Notes: generated from the sequence alone by a model not told the origin. Shown: positions 17,603-26,156, counted from the stretch's first letter. The stretch is DNA of 38,561 nt from Mycobacterium sp. Marseille-P9652 (GCF_902652685.1 NZ_CACRUY010000011.1:1-38561); one strand, 5' to 3'. Made by a program: numbers and translations.

Positions 17603-17699
17603 GTTGTGCCCCTATTCAGACGTAGTCAATCTAATATTTAGCCGATATAACAAGCCTTCACCACTGTACGCCGCGGCCCGCACGCGGCAACCTTGACGC
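17603..17699. promoter_or_regulatory. AT-rich divergent spacer (methyltransferase operon / alcohol dehydrogenase)
   Basis: The interval from about 17619 to 17652 is strikingly AT-rich for this genome. It contains a small dyad, CTAATATTTAG at 17632-17642 (arms CTAA/TTAG). This could be an operator or the methyltransferase promoter; no confident -35/-10 pair is called. On the plus side, a GC dyad (GCCGCG/CGCGGC) lies near 17670-17690 before the dehydrogenase ATG, which has no obvious SD. Confidence 0.3.
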
Positions 17700-18932
17700 A
17701 TGCGGGCGCTCGTGTTCGGCGTATCACCGGAGGCCGTCGACGTTCCGGACGGCGCCACCGCGTTGGCCCGGAACCTGGCGCGCAGCCCGACGGCGCTGCG
17801 CACGGTTCCGGATCCGGTTCTGCCGCATCCCGATTGGGTGCTGACGCGGCCGCGGCTGACCGGCATCTGCGGGTCGGACTCCAAGCAGATCCTGCTGGAC
17901 TTCGGCGAGGGCGACGGCGACAACGCCATGGCGCCCTTCTGCTCGTTCCCCCAAGTGATGGGCCACGAGGTCGTCGCCGACGTGGTGGCGTTGGGGCCCG
18001 CCGCGCGCGGGCTCGAGGTCGGGCAACGGGTGGTGCTCAACCCGTGGCTGTCGTGCGGTCCGCGCGGCATCGCGCCGCCGTGTCCCGCGTGCGACGCGGG
18101 CGACTACAGCCTGTGCTGGAGCTTCGCCGACGGCGACATCAAGCCCGGCATCCACACCGGGGTGTCGGCCGACGCGACGGGCGGCTACGCCGAGCTGATG
18201 CCCGCCCACGACAGCATGCTCTTCCCCGTGCCCGATGCGGTTCCCGACGACGCGGCCGTCTTCGCCGACCCGTTCTCGGTGTCGTTGCACGCGGTCACCC
18301 GCCATCCGCCGCCGCGCGCCGGCCGGGTCCTGGTGTACGGGGCCGGCTCGCTGGGGCTGTGCGCGGTCGCGATCCTGCGCGCGCTGTACCCGGACGTGGC
18401 GGTCGCGGTGGTGGCCCGCTTCGACGCGCAGGCGGAACTGGCCCGCCGGTTCGGTGCGAGCCTCGTGCTCGCCCACGAACCGCGCCTGGCCGTGATCGAG
18501 GAGTTGGTCGCCTGGGGCGGCGGCCGGCTGTGGCAGCCGCTGCAGGGCCTGCCGATGGCGCATCCGGGGGCGGTCGACGTCGTCTACGACACGATCGGCA
18601 AGCCGGAGACCTTTGAGGTCGGGGTTCGGGTCCTGCGCTCGCGGGGCACGCTGGTGAAGGCCGGCGTCCATGCGCCGGGCCGGTGGGAGCACAGCCCGCT
18701 GTACTTCAAGGAGATCGCCCTCGTCGGGTCCAACGCGTTCGGCGTCGAGGAGGTGGACGGGCGCCGCAAGCACGCCATCGCCCACTACCTCGACCTGGCC
18801 GCCGGCGGCCGAATCGACCTGCGTCCCATGCTCACCCACTCGTTCTCGCTCGGGCGCTGGCGCGACGCCTTTCTCGCGATCGCCGACCAGGGCGCCAGCG
18901 GCGCCGTCAAGGTCGCGATCGACCAGCGCTAA
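17700..18932 (+). CDS. Zinc-dependent alcohol dehydrogenase (MDR family)
   Basis: 410 aa, longer than the usual 340-380. Catalytic zinc ligands are probably the Cys of TGICGSD and the His-Glu of MGHEVVADV. A structural-zinc lobe with four Cys is visible around residues 120-141 (CGPRGIAPPCPACDAG, then SLC). The Rossmann motif GAGSLGLCA follows. The substrate cannot be inferred. An extra N-terminal strand (PDGATALARNLARSPTALRT) distinguishes it from standard ADHs. It is convergent with the next gene, with 4-nt overlapping stops. The divergent methyltransferase operon may share regulation. Confidence 0.87.
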   Translation: MRALVFGVSPEAVDVPDGATALARNLARSPTALRTVPDPVLPHPDWVLTRPRLTGICGSDSKQILLDFGEGDGDNAMAPFCSFPQVMGHEVVADVVALGPAARGLEVGQRVVLNPWLSCGPRGIAPPCPACDAGDYSLCWSFADGDIKPGIHTGVSADATGGYAELMPAHDSMLFPVPDAVPDDAAVFADPFSVSLHAVTRHPPPRAGRVLVYGAGSLGLCAVAILRALYPDVAVAVVARFDAQAELARRFGASLVLAHEPRLAVIEELVAWGGGRLWQPLQGLPMAHPGAVDVVYDTIGKPETFEVGVRVLRSRGTLVKAGVHAPGRWEHSPLYFKEIALVGSNAFGVEEVDGRRKHAIAHYLDLAAGGRIDLRPMLTHSFSLGRWRDAFLAIADQGASGAVKVAIDQR

Positions 18933-19963
18933 CTCAGCGCGCCGTGGGACCCGGTGACGGGCAGGTCGATCGGGGTGATGACGCCCGGCGGTGCCGCGCA
19001 CAGAAACGGTATGGCGTTGACCGCGGCGACGGCGGTGCTGTCCATCAGCACGGTCATCACGTCCTCGCCGGGCCTGCCGAACCGGATCGTCGCGTCGACA
19101 TGTGGTTCGCCCTCGATCACGACGCTGAAGCCCTTGGGCTCGGTCCATTTCGGGTCGAGCGCGTCGTCGCTCATGGTCCAGCAGATGGCCAGCTCGATCA
19201 CCGGGCGGCCGCCGCGGTAGCCGCGATAGGTGCGGCGTTGGCCCCCGGCCGTGCCGGCGGCGTAGTCCACCCAGCCCAGATGCAGGTCCCGGGTGAGCAC
19301 GGCGGGCTCGACGAACGCCTCCTTGGAGTCGAGCTCGACCCCGAGCATCATGGCGATCATGTCGAGCGTCTCGAAGTAGCCGAGGCCGAATCGTTGCGTC
19401 TCGGGATCGAGGTACGTCACCCGCTCGCGGGGCGGCTTGCCGAATCCGAGCACCTTCCAGACGTCTTGTACGGGATAGGTTGTGCAGTCCAGTGTTTCGA
19501 CCAATTTGACGCTGCGCACCCGTCGGCACGCTCCGGTCAGGAAGCCGGCGACGACGTTGATGAATCCGGGCTCGAATCCCGTTCCGAGGAAGGTTGCGCC
19601 TCCCTGTCGCGCCGCCTCCTCGAGCGCCGGCAGCTCAACCGGGTGGTGGGTGCCGGTCAGGAAGTCTCCCGTGGTGACCACATTGATGCCGCGGCGCAGC
19701 ATCGCCTCCACCAGGTCGTAGTCGATCACGCGCGGCATGTAGTTCACGCAGTCCGGGGCGAGGTCGAGCAGTGCGTCGACGTCGCTCGTCGCGGTGACGC
19801 CGATCGGGGGCCGGCCCGCCAGGACCCCCGCGTCGCGGCCCACCTTCTCCGCGCCCAGGGCGTGGACGCCCACCACGTCGAAGTCGTCGCGGTCGATGAG
19901 GATGCCGAGCGCTCGGCTTCCGATGTTGCCTGTTGACCACTGAACCACACGGTAGCGCGCCAT
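18929..19963 (-). CDS. Dihydrodipicolinate reductase-like / diaminopentanoate dehydrogenase-like NAD(P)-binding protein
   Basis: 344 aa. The Rossmann opening YRVVQWSTGNIGSRAL matches the DAPDH-like family, which mycobacteria carry in several copies annotated as dihydrodipicolinate reductases. GTGFEPGFINVVAGF and ETLDCTTYPVQDVWKVLGFG are typical of that group. It is not the DapB of lysine synthesis: it lacks the compact DapB length and motifs. The substrate is unknown. It is the second gene, 24 bp after the class I methyltransferase, and convergent with the alcohol dehydrogenase. Confidence 0.8.
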   Translation of the reverse strand: MARYRVVQWSTGNIGSRALGILIDRDDFDVVGVHALGAEKVGRDAGVLAGRPPIGVTATSDVDALLDLAPDCVNYMPRVIDYDLVEAMLRRGINVVTTGDFLTGTHHPVELPALEEAARQGGATFLGTGFEPGFINVVAGFLTGACRRVRSVKLVETLDCTTYPVQDVWKVLGFGKPPRERVTYLDPETQRFGLGYFETLDMIAMMLGVELDSKEAFVEPAVLTRDLHLGWVDYAAGTAGGQRRTYRGYRGGRPVIELAICWTMSDDALDPKWTEPKGFSVVIEGEPHVDATIRFGRPGEDVMTVLMDSTAVAAVNAIPFLCAAPPGVITPIDLPVTGSHGALS

Positions 19964-19987
19964 GGCCTCAACCGTAACCCGGCAGCG

Positions 19988-20635
19988 CTATGCCGGGCGG
20001 GTGGCGCGATAGAAGTCCAACTGCCCCAGAATCCGGTGGCGCTGCGACGCGACCTCGGTGCAGTCGAAGCCCGCCCCGCGCAGCAGGCGGGGGATCGCGC
20101 CGCTGAGGTTCCCGGCCGCGTGGTGGTTGTGGCGGATGAGCCGGGCCGACAGGCCATGCCGGTGCGCCACGTCGCCGCCGATGTCGACCACGTGCAGGCT
20201 GCCGCCGGGGCGAAGCACCCGGAACATCTCCGCCGCCGCGGCGCTTTTCGAGCCGGATTCGATGTGATGCAGCATCATCGACGACAGCACCCGGTCGAAC
20301 TCGCCGTCGGCGTAGGGGAGCCGTTCTGCGTAGCCGAGGTCGAAGCGGACCCCCTCGGCCTTTCGGCGCGCCCGATCGAGCGCGCGCGGGTCGGGATCGC
20401 ATCCGACGACGTCGAGCCGGGGATGGGCGCGTTTGGCACGAAGCGTGAGATTGCCGGTGCCGCAGCCGATCTCCAGGATTCGGCGGCAATCGGCCAAGTC
20501 GGCCTGCGCGAGCAGCGCGTCGTGGACCTTCCTCATGCCCAGCAGGCGGGACATCAAGTCGTACGTGGGAAGCAGCGCGTCGACCCCGGCCGCCGGCAGG
20601 TAGTCATGTGGATGATGTTTGGTCATGGTCACCAT
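19988..20635 (-). CDS. Class I SAM-dependent methyltransferase
   Basis: 215 aa. Motif I is ILEIGCGTGNLTLRAK, motif II/III is DLGYAERLPYADGEFDRVLSSMMLHHI, and the later FRVLRPGGSLHVVDIGG is conserved, as in UbiE-like enzymes. The substrate is unknown. Three closely spaced starts are possible (ATG 20635, GTG 20632, ATG 20626); I give the longest. It is divergent from the AraC regulator by 65 bp, which makes it and the downstream reductase-like gene plausible targets of that regulator. Confidence 0.85.
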   Translation of the reverse strand: MVTMTKHHPHDYLPAAGVDALLPTYDLMSRLLGMRKVHDALLAQADLADCRRILEIGCGTGNLTLRAKRAHPRLDVVGCDPDPRALDRARRKAEGVRFDLGYAERLPYADGEFDRVLSSMMLHHIESGSKSAAAAEMFRVLRPGGSLHVVDIGGDVAHRHGLSARLIRHNHHAAGNLSGAIPRLLRGAGFDCTEVASQRHRILGQLDFYRATRPA

Positions 20636-20687
20636 GATGAACCGCTCGCTGCGCGCAGGATTGGTCGATTGTTTGCAAAATCAGGAC

Positions 20688-20693
20688 TATCTT
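20688..20693 (+). promoter_or_regulatory. Leaderless -10 element of the AraC-type regulator
   Basis: TATCTT ends 7 nt before the ATG at 20701, and there is no SD, so the mRNA is probably leaderless. The AT-rich palindrome TTTGCAAA just upstream (20672-20679) lies between the divergent genes and could be part of an operator. That part is speculative. Confidence 0.4.
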
Positions 20694-20700
20694 TGGGGCG

Positions 20701-21558
20701 ATGAGCGCGCCGACTCGCGTGATCCGCCACCGCGGTGGCGTGCCGGTTTACTCCTACCGGCGGGACCTGGACACGCCCCCGGTGACGGTGCTGCGAACAC
20801 AACTTGCCGACGGCGTCGAACACGGTCGGCACATCCATGACTTCCCGGCGCTCTGGTACGCGCACGCGACGGGGCTGGTCATTGTCGCGGCACCCGGCGA
20901 GGTGATCGATCCCGCCGCCGCCGGCGACCTCGACGGCGGCGTGGCGCTGTTCTTCTCACCCGACGCGCTCGGCGAGCGTGCGGGGTCGCCGCGTCCCGCG
21001 TGGGGATCGCATCCGCTGTTGTTTCCTTTCCTGCACGGCAAGTCCGGGGGACTGCTGCGGTTGGAGGTGCCTAGCGCCGGTAGGTCCCTGTGGGACAACC
21101 ACATTCGGGCCATCGAGGCGGAGCTCGCCGAGCGGAGGCTGGGTTACCAGCAGGCGGCGCTCGCCCACCTGACGCTGTTGCTGATCGACCTCGCACGCCT
21201 GGCCGACGACGTGGTCGGGGACCTGCGCCGCAGCGGGGAACCGCTGCTTGCCGATGTGTTCGCCGTGATCGACCGCCGGTACGGCGAACCGCTGTCCCTG
21301 CGCGACGTGGCCGCCGAGATCGGCATCAGCCCCGGGCATCTCACCACCGTCGTGCGCCGGCGCACCGGACGCACGGTGCAGGACTGGATCATCGAGCGGC
21401 GCCTGGCCGCGGCGCGAAAGCTGCTGGCGGACACCGATCTCCCGGTCGCCGAGATCGCGCGGCGCGTCGGGATCGCCGACCCCGGGTACTTCACGCGGCT
21501 GTTCGGCCGGGCGCACGGCGTCTCACCGCGGGCGTGGCGGCAACGGGTCGAAGCCTAG
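20701..21558 (+). CDS. AraC/XylS-family transcriptional regulator
   Basis: 285 aa. An N-terminal cupin-like sensing domain (HIHDFPALWYAHATG region) is followed by a central linker and a C-terminal double helix-turn-helix: LSLRDVAAEIGISPGHLTTVVRR and LPVAEIARRVGIADPGYFTRLFGRAHGVSP. The effector is unknown. It is divergent from a methyltransferase/reductase pair and overlaps the end of the convergent metallohydrolase gene by 36 bp. Confidence 0.9.
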   Translation: MSAPTRVIRHRGGVPVYSYRRDLDTPPVTVLRTQLADGVEHGRHIHDFPALWYAHATGLVIVAAPGEVIDPAAAGDLDGGVALFFSPDALGERAGSPRPAWGSHPLLFPFLHGKSGGLLRLEVPSAGRSLWDNHIRAIEAELAERRLGYQQAALAHLTLLLIDLARLADDVVGDLRRSGEPLLADVFAVIDRRYGEPLSLRDVAAEIGISPGHLTTVVRRRTGRTVQDWIIERRLAAARKLLADTDLPVAEIARRVGIADPGYFTRLFGRAHGVSPRAWRQRVEA

Positions 21559-22455
21559 CCAGTCGTCGACGTCGAATCCGTCCTCGACGGCGCGGATGGT
21601 CGCTCCACCGCGACCGGGATAGTGCGCGGGGATCACCGCGGCGCCCGCGCGGGCCGCGTCGGTCAGGATGCGCCTTCGGCTCACGGTGGCGGCCGGCGCG
21701 TCGATGTCGAAGGCGCAGGCGTCGTCGGGGCGACGCAACTGCAGCGGGCTGTGGGTGAGGTCGCCGACGAAGACCGCCGGCCTGCCCGCGTCGAGCCACA
21801 GCACCGAGGAGCCCGGCGTGTGCCCGGACGCGGGCCGCAGCCACAGCGACTCGCTGAGTTGCAGGCCATCCGACCACCGCACGAGCTGCCCCGCCTCGTC
21901 CACGGGCAACACGCTGTCCGCGAACACGATCCGGTTGCCGCGCTGCTGGGCCGCCTCCTCCTCGGTGCGCGGGGACTGCCGGTCCGCGGGGCCGTCCGGC
22001 TCGAAGTGGTGAAGGTCGGCGGCGGGCACCACATACCGCGCGTTCGGGAAGGTGGGACTCCAGCCGTCGTTGTGCCGCATGGTGTTCCACCCGACGTGGT
22101 CGGAGTGGATGTGGGTGTTGACCACCACGTCCACGGCGTCACGGTCGACGCCCGCCGCCGCGAGCCCGTCGAGGAAGTCGGTGTTCAGGTGATCCAGCGG
22201 CGGCATGTGCGGGCGGTCGCGGTCGTTGCCCACCCCGGTGTCGACGACCACGGTCAGCCCGTCGACCTCGATCACCCAGCTCTGGACCGCGATGTGCCAC
22301 TGGTCGGTGGCGGGATCGAAGAAGTCGGGCACCAGCAGGTCGGCGTTGTCGCGCCATCCCGACGCCGGTGTGCCGGGAAAGAACCGCGCGCCGAGGTCGA
22401 ACCGGAGTTCCAGCACCCGCGCCACGCTCGCGCGGCCCAGCCGCAGCCGGCTCAT
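21523..22455 (-). CDS. MBL-fold metallohydrolase
   Basis: 310 aa from ATG 22455. The larger frame to 22857 is the shadow of fucA. The beta-lactamase-fold metal motif is NTHIHSDHVGW; other ligands are the His of SGHTPGSS, the Asp of VGDLTHS and the His of PAHYPG. It resembles quorum-quenching lactonase or glyoxalase-type hydrolases, without a predicted substrate. Its ATG shares one base with the fucA stop (TGATG), placing it third in a serA2-fucA-MBL operon, perhaps hydrolysing a related sugar lactone. I do not recall a hydrolase here in M. tuberculosis. Confidence 0.85.
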   Translation of the reverse strand: MSRLRLGRASVARVLELRFDLGARFFPGTPASGWRDNADLLVPDFFDPATDQWHIAVQSWVIEVDGLTVVVDTGVGNDRDRPHMPPLDHLNTDFLDGLAAAGVDRDAVDVVVNTHIHSDHVGWNTMRHNDGWSPTFPNARYVVPAADLHHFEPDGPADRQSPRTEEEAAQQRGNRIVFADSVLPVDEAGQLVRWSDGLQLSESLWLRPASGHTPGSSVLWLDAGRPAVFVGDLTHSPLQLRRPDDACAFDIDAPAATVSRRRILTDAARAGAAVIPAHYPGRGGATIRAVEDGFDVDDWLGFDPLPPRPR

Positions 22456-23108
22456 CAGGGGTTCGCGCGCAGGTAGCCGTAGACCATCGCGAAATTGCGG
22501 TTCACGTCCTCCGGGATGGGCACCGGACCGCCGAGAGACCTTGCGCCCCAGACGATCTGGGCGGTGCGCTCGACCAGGGCCGTCACGTGCAGTGCCTTGT
22601 CGGGGCGGGGCCCGACGGCGACGAGCCCGTGGTTGGCGATCAGGGCCGCGCCGCGGTCCTGTAGCGCCTTGACGGCGTTGGTGCCGACCTCGGGCGTGCC
22701 GGACGCCGCGTACTCGGTGCACCGCACGTCGCCGCCGCAGTACACGGCGAACTCGTCGATGCACGCGGGGATGGGCTGGTGCGCGATCGCGAACATCGTC
22801 GCCCACACCGGATGGCTGTGGATGACGCTGCCGATGTCGTCGAACGCGGAGTAACACGCCAGATGCAGCCTCATCTCCGACGACGGCGAGCGGCCGTCGG
22901 CGGCGCGCAGCACGGCGCCGTCCGGGTCGACGAGCACGAGGTCGTCGAGTTGCATGTGCCGGTAGTCGACCGACGACGGCGTGATCACGATGGTGCCGTC
23001 GGGGCGGCGGGCCGAGATGTTGCCCGCGGTTCCCTCGACCAGGCCGCGGTGCAGCATGTCCTTGGCGGCGTCGAGCACCGCGGTCTCGGCGTTCTCTACG
23101 GCTCTCAT
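22455..23108 (-). CDS. fucA: L-fuculose-phosphate aldolase-like class II aldolase
   Basis: 217 aa from ATG 23108, matching the length of Rv0727c. Class II aldolase/adducin fold: zinc ligands are the two His of IHSHPVW and the His of ANHGLV, and the Glu in SSEMRLH is the likely catalytic acid/base. GTAGNISARRPDG is the phosphate-binding stretch. The true sugar-phosphate substrate is unproven. It overlaps serA2 by 4 nt and lies divergent from a sugar kinase, which suggests a small carbohydrate salvage pathway. Confidence 0.9.
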   Translation of the reverse strand: MRAVENAETAVLDAAKDMLHRGLVEGTAGNISARRPDGTIVITPSSVDYRHMQLDDLVLVDPDGAVLRAADGRSPSSEMRLHLACYSAFDDIGSVIHSHPVWATMFAIAHQPIPACIDEFAVYCGGDVRCTEYAASGTPEVGTNAVKALQDRGAALIANHGLVAVGPRPDKALHVTALVERTAQIVWGARSLGGPVPIPEDVNRNFAMVYGYLRANP

Positions 23109-24085
23109 GTCGGCAGCACCTCCGGGTTGACGATATGCGCCGGCCGGCGCCCGGCCAGCAACGCTTCGAGGTCGTCGGCCACCATCTGCGCCTGCCGCGC
23201 CTCGGTGTTCCAGGTGGCGCCGCCTATGTGCGGGGTCAGCACGACGTTGGGCAGGCCGGTCAGCGGGTGTTCGGGCGGCAGCCACTCGCCGGCGAAGTGG
23301 TCCAGGCCGGCCGCGGCCACCTTCCCGGAGCGCAGCGCGCCGACCAGCGCGTCGGTGTCGTGCAGTTGCGCCCGCGCGGTGTTGAGGAAGACGACGCCGT
23401 CGCGCATGGCGGCGAACTGCTCGGCGCCGATCATGCCGACGGTGTCGTCGGTGACGGGGGCGTGCATCGAGACGACGTCGGCCTCGCCCAGCAGCTCCTC
23501 GAGGCCGTGGGTGGCCTCGTCGTTGTACGGGTCGTGGGCGATCACCCGCAGCCCCAGCCCCGACAGCCGCCACCGGGTGGCGCGGCCGACGGCTCCCAGC
23601 CCCACCAGCCCGGCGGTGAGCCCGGCGATCTCCCAGCCGCGGAATCGCTGGTAGGGAATGGACCCGTCGCGAAACATGTTGCCGCTGCGGACATCCGCGT
23701 CGGCGGTCAGCAGGTGCCGGGTCACCGCAAGCAGCAGCGCCACGGTCATCTCGGCGACCGCGTCGGCGTTGCGGCCCGGGGTGTTCAGCACGGGGATGCC
23801 GGCCGCCGTGGCACCGGCGACGTCGACGTTGTTCGGGTCGCCGCGGGTGGAGGCGATCGCCCGCAGTCCTCGGTCGAACACCGGCCCGGATACCGAATCA
23901 CTCTCCACGACAACCACATCCGCTGCTTCGGCAGCGATCCGGTCGGCGAGCTGTTCGGCGCTGTGGATGCGCAGCGGGGTCGCGTCGATCCACGGGTCGT
24001 ACACCACGTCGGCGATCTCCCGCAGCTTGTCGAACCCGGGCCCCCGCAGCGGGGCCGTCACCAACGCGCGCGGTCTGGCGGTCAC
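23105..24085 (-). CDS. serA2: D-isomer-specific 2-hydroxyacid dehydrogenase, SerA2-like
   Basis: 326 aa from GTG 24085, the length I recall for Rv0728c; a TTG at 24094 is the alternative. The NAD-binding motif GLVGLGAVGRATRWRL and the catalytic Arg (LNTARAQ) and His (TPHIGGATW) are visible. There is no C-terminal ACT or intervening domain as in true SerA, so it is more likely a sugar-acid or 2-hydroxyacid dehydrogenase than the serine pathway enzyme. It is the first gene of the operon with fucA and the metallohydrolase. Confidence 0.88.
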   Translation of the reverse strand: MTARPRALVTAPLRGPGFDKLREIADVVYDPWIDATPLRIHSAEQLADRIAAEAADVVVVESDSVSGPVFDRGLRAIASTRGDPNNVDVAGATAAGIPVLNTPGRNADAVAEMTVALLLAVTRHLLTADADVRSGNMFRDGSIPYQRFRGWEIAGLTAGLVGLGAVGRATRWRLSGLGLRVIAHDPYNDEATHGLEELLGEADVVSMHAPVTDDTVGMIGAEQFAAMRDGVVFLNTARAQLHDTDALVGALRSGKVAAAGLDHFAGEWLPPEHPLTGLPNVVLTPHIGGATWNTEARQAQMVADDLEALLAGRRPAHIVNPEVLPT

Positions 24086-24102
24086 GAGTGCCAATGCTGG
24101 CG

Positions 24103-24108
24103 TACGGT
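24103..24108 (+). promoter_or_regulatory. Leaderless -10 element of xylB
   Basis: TACGGT ends 7 nt before the GTG at 24116, with no SD present, so the transcript probably begins at the start codon. Confidence 0.4.
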
Positions 24109-24115
24109 GGCGCCC

Positions 24116-25480
24116 GTGTCACGCCCCGATGTTCCGGACGTCACAATCGGCGTCGACGTGGGCAGCACCGCGGTCAAGGCGGTCGCCGCCGACGCCGACG
24201 GGCGGGTGACGGCGCGGGTGCGGGTGCCGCACCGATTGCGGGTGCCGGCGCCCGACCGGCTCGAGCACGACGCCGACGAGGCGTGGCGGCAGGGGCCCGT
24301 GGCGGCCCTCGACCGGCTCGCCCATCCGGGCGTCCGCGCGGTGGCGGTCTCGGCGATGGTCCCGTCGCTGACCGCCGTCGACGCCGCGGGCCGGCCCATC
24401 ACCCCCGGGCTGCTGTACGGCGACGGCCGCGGCCGCGTGCCGGGCGCTGCTCAGCCGCTGCCGGCGCTGGGCGAGGCGGCCGAGTTCCTGCGCTGGACGG
24501 CGGCCCAAGCGCCGGGGGCCGCGGGCTACTGGCCGGCGCCGGCGGTCGCCAATCACGCGCTGGCGGGCGAGGCGGTGATCGACGCCGCCACGGCCGCCAC
24601 GGCCTATCCGCTGTTCGACGGGACGGGCTGGAACCCGGCCGCCTGCGCGGAGCGCGGAGCGGCCGTCGAGCAGATGCCGCGGGTCGCGACGATCGGCGCG
24701 CCGATCGGGCGGGTGCACGGTAACGGCGCCCTGCTGGCCGCCGGCTCCATCGACGCCCTGTGCGAGCAGATCGTGGCCGGCGCCGACCACGACGGCGACG
24801 TGCTGGTGCTGTGCGGCACGACGCTCATCGTGTGGACGACGATCGGCGAGCACCGTCAGGTGCCCGGGCTGTGGACCATCCCGCACACCGCGCCGGGCAA
24901 GAGCCAGATCGGCGGCGCGAGCAATGCCGGCGGCCTGTTCCTCGGCTGGGTCGACCGCGTGCTGGCGCCCGGTGACCCCGCGGCGGTGGGACCCGGGCGG
25001 GTACCCGTGTGGTCGCCGTACATCCGGGGCGAGCGCACGCCGTTTCACGACCCGGACCGCCGCGCGGTGCTCGACGCCCTCGACCTCACGCACGACGCCG
25101 CGGCGCTGCGCCGGGCCGCCTACGAGGCGTCCGGCTTCGTCGTCCGCCAGCTGATCGAGCTGAGCGGGGCGCCGGTGGCGCGGATCGTCGCCGCCGGGGG
25201 CGGCACGCGCGTCGGCCCGTGGATGCAGGCCATCGCCGACGCCACCGGGCGGCCGGTGGAGGTGTCGGCCGTCGCGGAGGGCGCGGCGTTGGGCGCCGCT
25301 TTCCTGGCCCGCATCGGGGCCGGGCTGGAAACGACGGTCGCCGACGCCGCGCGCTGGGCCCGCACCGAGCGCATCGCCGAGCCGCACCCCGACTGGGCGG
25401 CGCCGGTCGAGGAGCGCTACCACCGGTTCCTGGAACTGGGCGCCCACAGATCCGGCGCACTACCCCCCGCGGCGTTCTAG
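24116..25480 (+). CDS. xylB: FGGY-family carbohydrate kinase
   Basis: 454 aa from GTG 24116; the open frame extends to 23135 but overlaps serA2 and is not coding. It has FGGY/hsp70-actin fold elements: VTIGVDVGSTAVKAVAADADGRV (phosphate 1, cited in part), GTTLIVW, and the adenosine loop IVAAGGGTRVGPWMQAIADATGRPV. It is called xylB in the matching M. tuberculosis locus (Rv0729), but xylulose as substrate is not shown by the sequence. It is divergent from serA2-fucA, so kinase, aldolase and dehydrogenase may act on one sugar. Confidence 0.88.
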   Translation: MSRPDVPDVTIGVDVGSTAVKAVAADADGRVTARVRVPHRLRVPAPDRLEHDADEAWRQGPVAALDRLAHPGVRAVAVSAMVPSLTAVDAAGRPITPGLLYGDGRGRVPGAAQPLPALGEAAEFLRWTAAQAPGAAGYWPAPAVANHALAGEAVIDAATAATAYPLFDGTGWNPAACAERGAAVEQMPRVATIGAPIGRVHGNGALLAAGSIDALCEQIVAGADHDGDVLVLCGTTLIVWTTIGEHRQVPGLWTIPHTAPGKSQIGGASNAGGLFLGWVDRVLAPGDPAAVGPGRVPVWSPYIRGERTPFHDPDRRAVLDALDLTHDAAALRRAAYEASGFVVRQLIELSGAPVARIVAAGGGTRVGPWMQAIADATGRPVEVSAVAEGAALGAAFLARIGAGLETTVADAARWARTERIAEPHPDWAAPVEERYHRFLELGAHRSGALPPAAF

Positions 25481-25489
25481 TCTGGTCGA

Positions 25490-26155
25490 ATGACCGACCA
25501 AGATCGCAAAGCCGCCCGCCGGGAGATCGCCGACGCCCTGTTGAAGGCCCTCGAACGCCGGCACGAGGTGCTCGACCTGATGGTGGAATCCGACAACAAG
25601 GCGGCGGCGGTGGAAGGGATCGTCGGCCTGCTCGGGACGTCGCATGCGGGCGCCGAGGCGGTGATGAGCATGTCGTTCGATCAGCTCACCAAGGACTCGC
25701 GCAAGACGATCCAGTCCGAGCTCGAGGACCTGAACAAGCAGCTCAGTTTCATGGTGGGCGAGCGCCCGGCAAGCTCGGGGGAGACCTTGCAGCTGCGGCC
25801 GTTCTCCGCGGAGGAGGACCGCGACATCTTCGCCGCGCGCACCGAGGACATGGGGTCGGCCGGTGACGGATCGGGCGGCCCGGCGGGCAACCTGGACGAC
25901 GAGATCCGCGCCGCGCTGGGGCGGGTCGACGACGAGGAGGCCGCCTGGTTCGTGGCCGTCGACTCGGGCGAGAAGGTCGGCATGGTGTTCGGCGAGCTGA
26001 CGCACGGCGAGGTTAGCGTGCGCATCTGGATTCACCCCGATCACCGCAAGAAGGGTTACGGCACCGCAGCGCTGCGCAAGTCGCGCACGGAGCTGGCGTG
26101 GTGCTTCCCCGCCGTGCCGCTGGTGGTGCGGACGCCGCCGGCCAAACCGGCCTAG
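25490..26155 (+). CDS. GNAT acetyltransferase with GyrA-like N-terminal coiled-coil segment
   Basis: 221 aa, counterpart of Rv0730. The C-terminal half (about 95-205) is a GNAT fold: LQLRPFSAEEDRDIF, AAWFVAVDSGEKVGMVFGEL, and acetyl-CoA loop IHPDHRKKGYGTAALRK. The N-terminal 85 residues (ADALLKALERRHEVLDLM; EGIVGLLGTS; AVMSMSFDQLTKDSRKTI; SELEDLNKQL) resemble the GyrA segment around the coiled coil before the C-terminal domain (KALD-LDEVI; LIELLD; AILDMQLRRL). The gyrase resemblance is by memory. It is probably co-transcribed with xylB (9 bp gap). The acetylation target is unknown. Confidence 0.8.
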   Translation: MTDQDRKAARREIADALLKALERRHEVLDLMVESDNKAAAVEGIVGLLGTSHAGAEAVMSMSFDQLTKDSRKTIQSELEDLNKQLSFMVGERPASSGETLQLRPFSAEEDRDIFAARTEDMGSAGDGSGGPAGNLDDEIRAALGRVDDEEAAWFVAVDSGEKVGMVFGELTHGEVSVRIWIHPDHRKKGYGTAALRKSRTELAWCFPAVPLVVRTPPAKPA

Positions 26156-26156
26156 C

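Noticed and set aside
17724-19529. Minus-strand open frame of about 600 codons opposite the alcohol dehydrogenase
   Set aside because: Shadow of real genes; no family motif; composition dominated by Arg, Gly and Asp.
23135-24115. Upstream extension of xylB by more than 300 codons
   Set aside because: It overlaps serA2 fully on the other strand, lacks family similarity, and a good GTG with a leaderless -10 exists at 24116.
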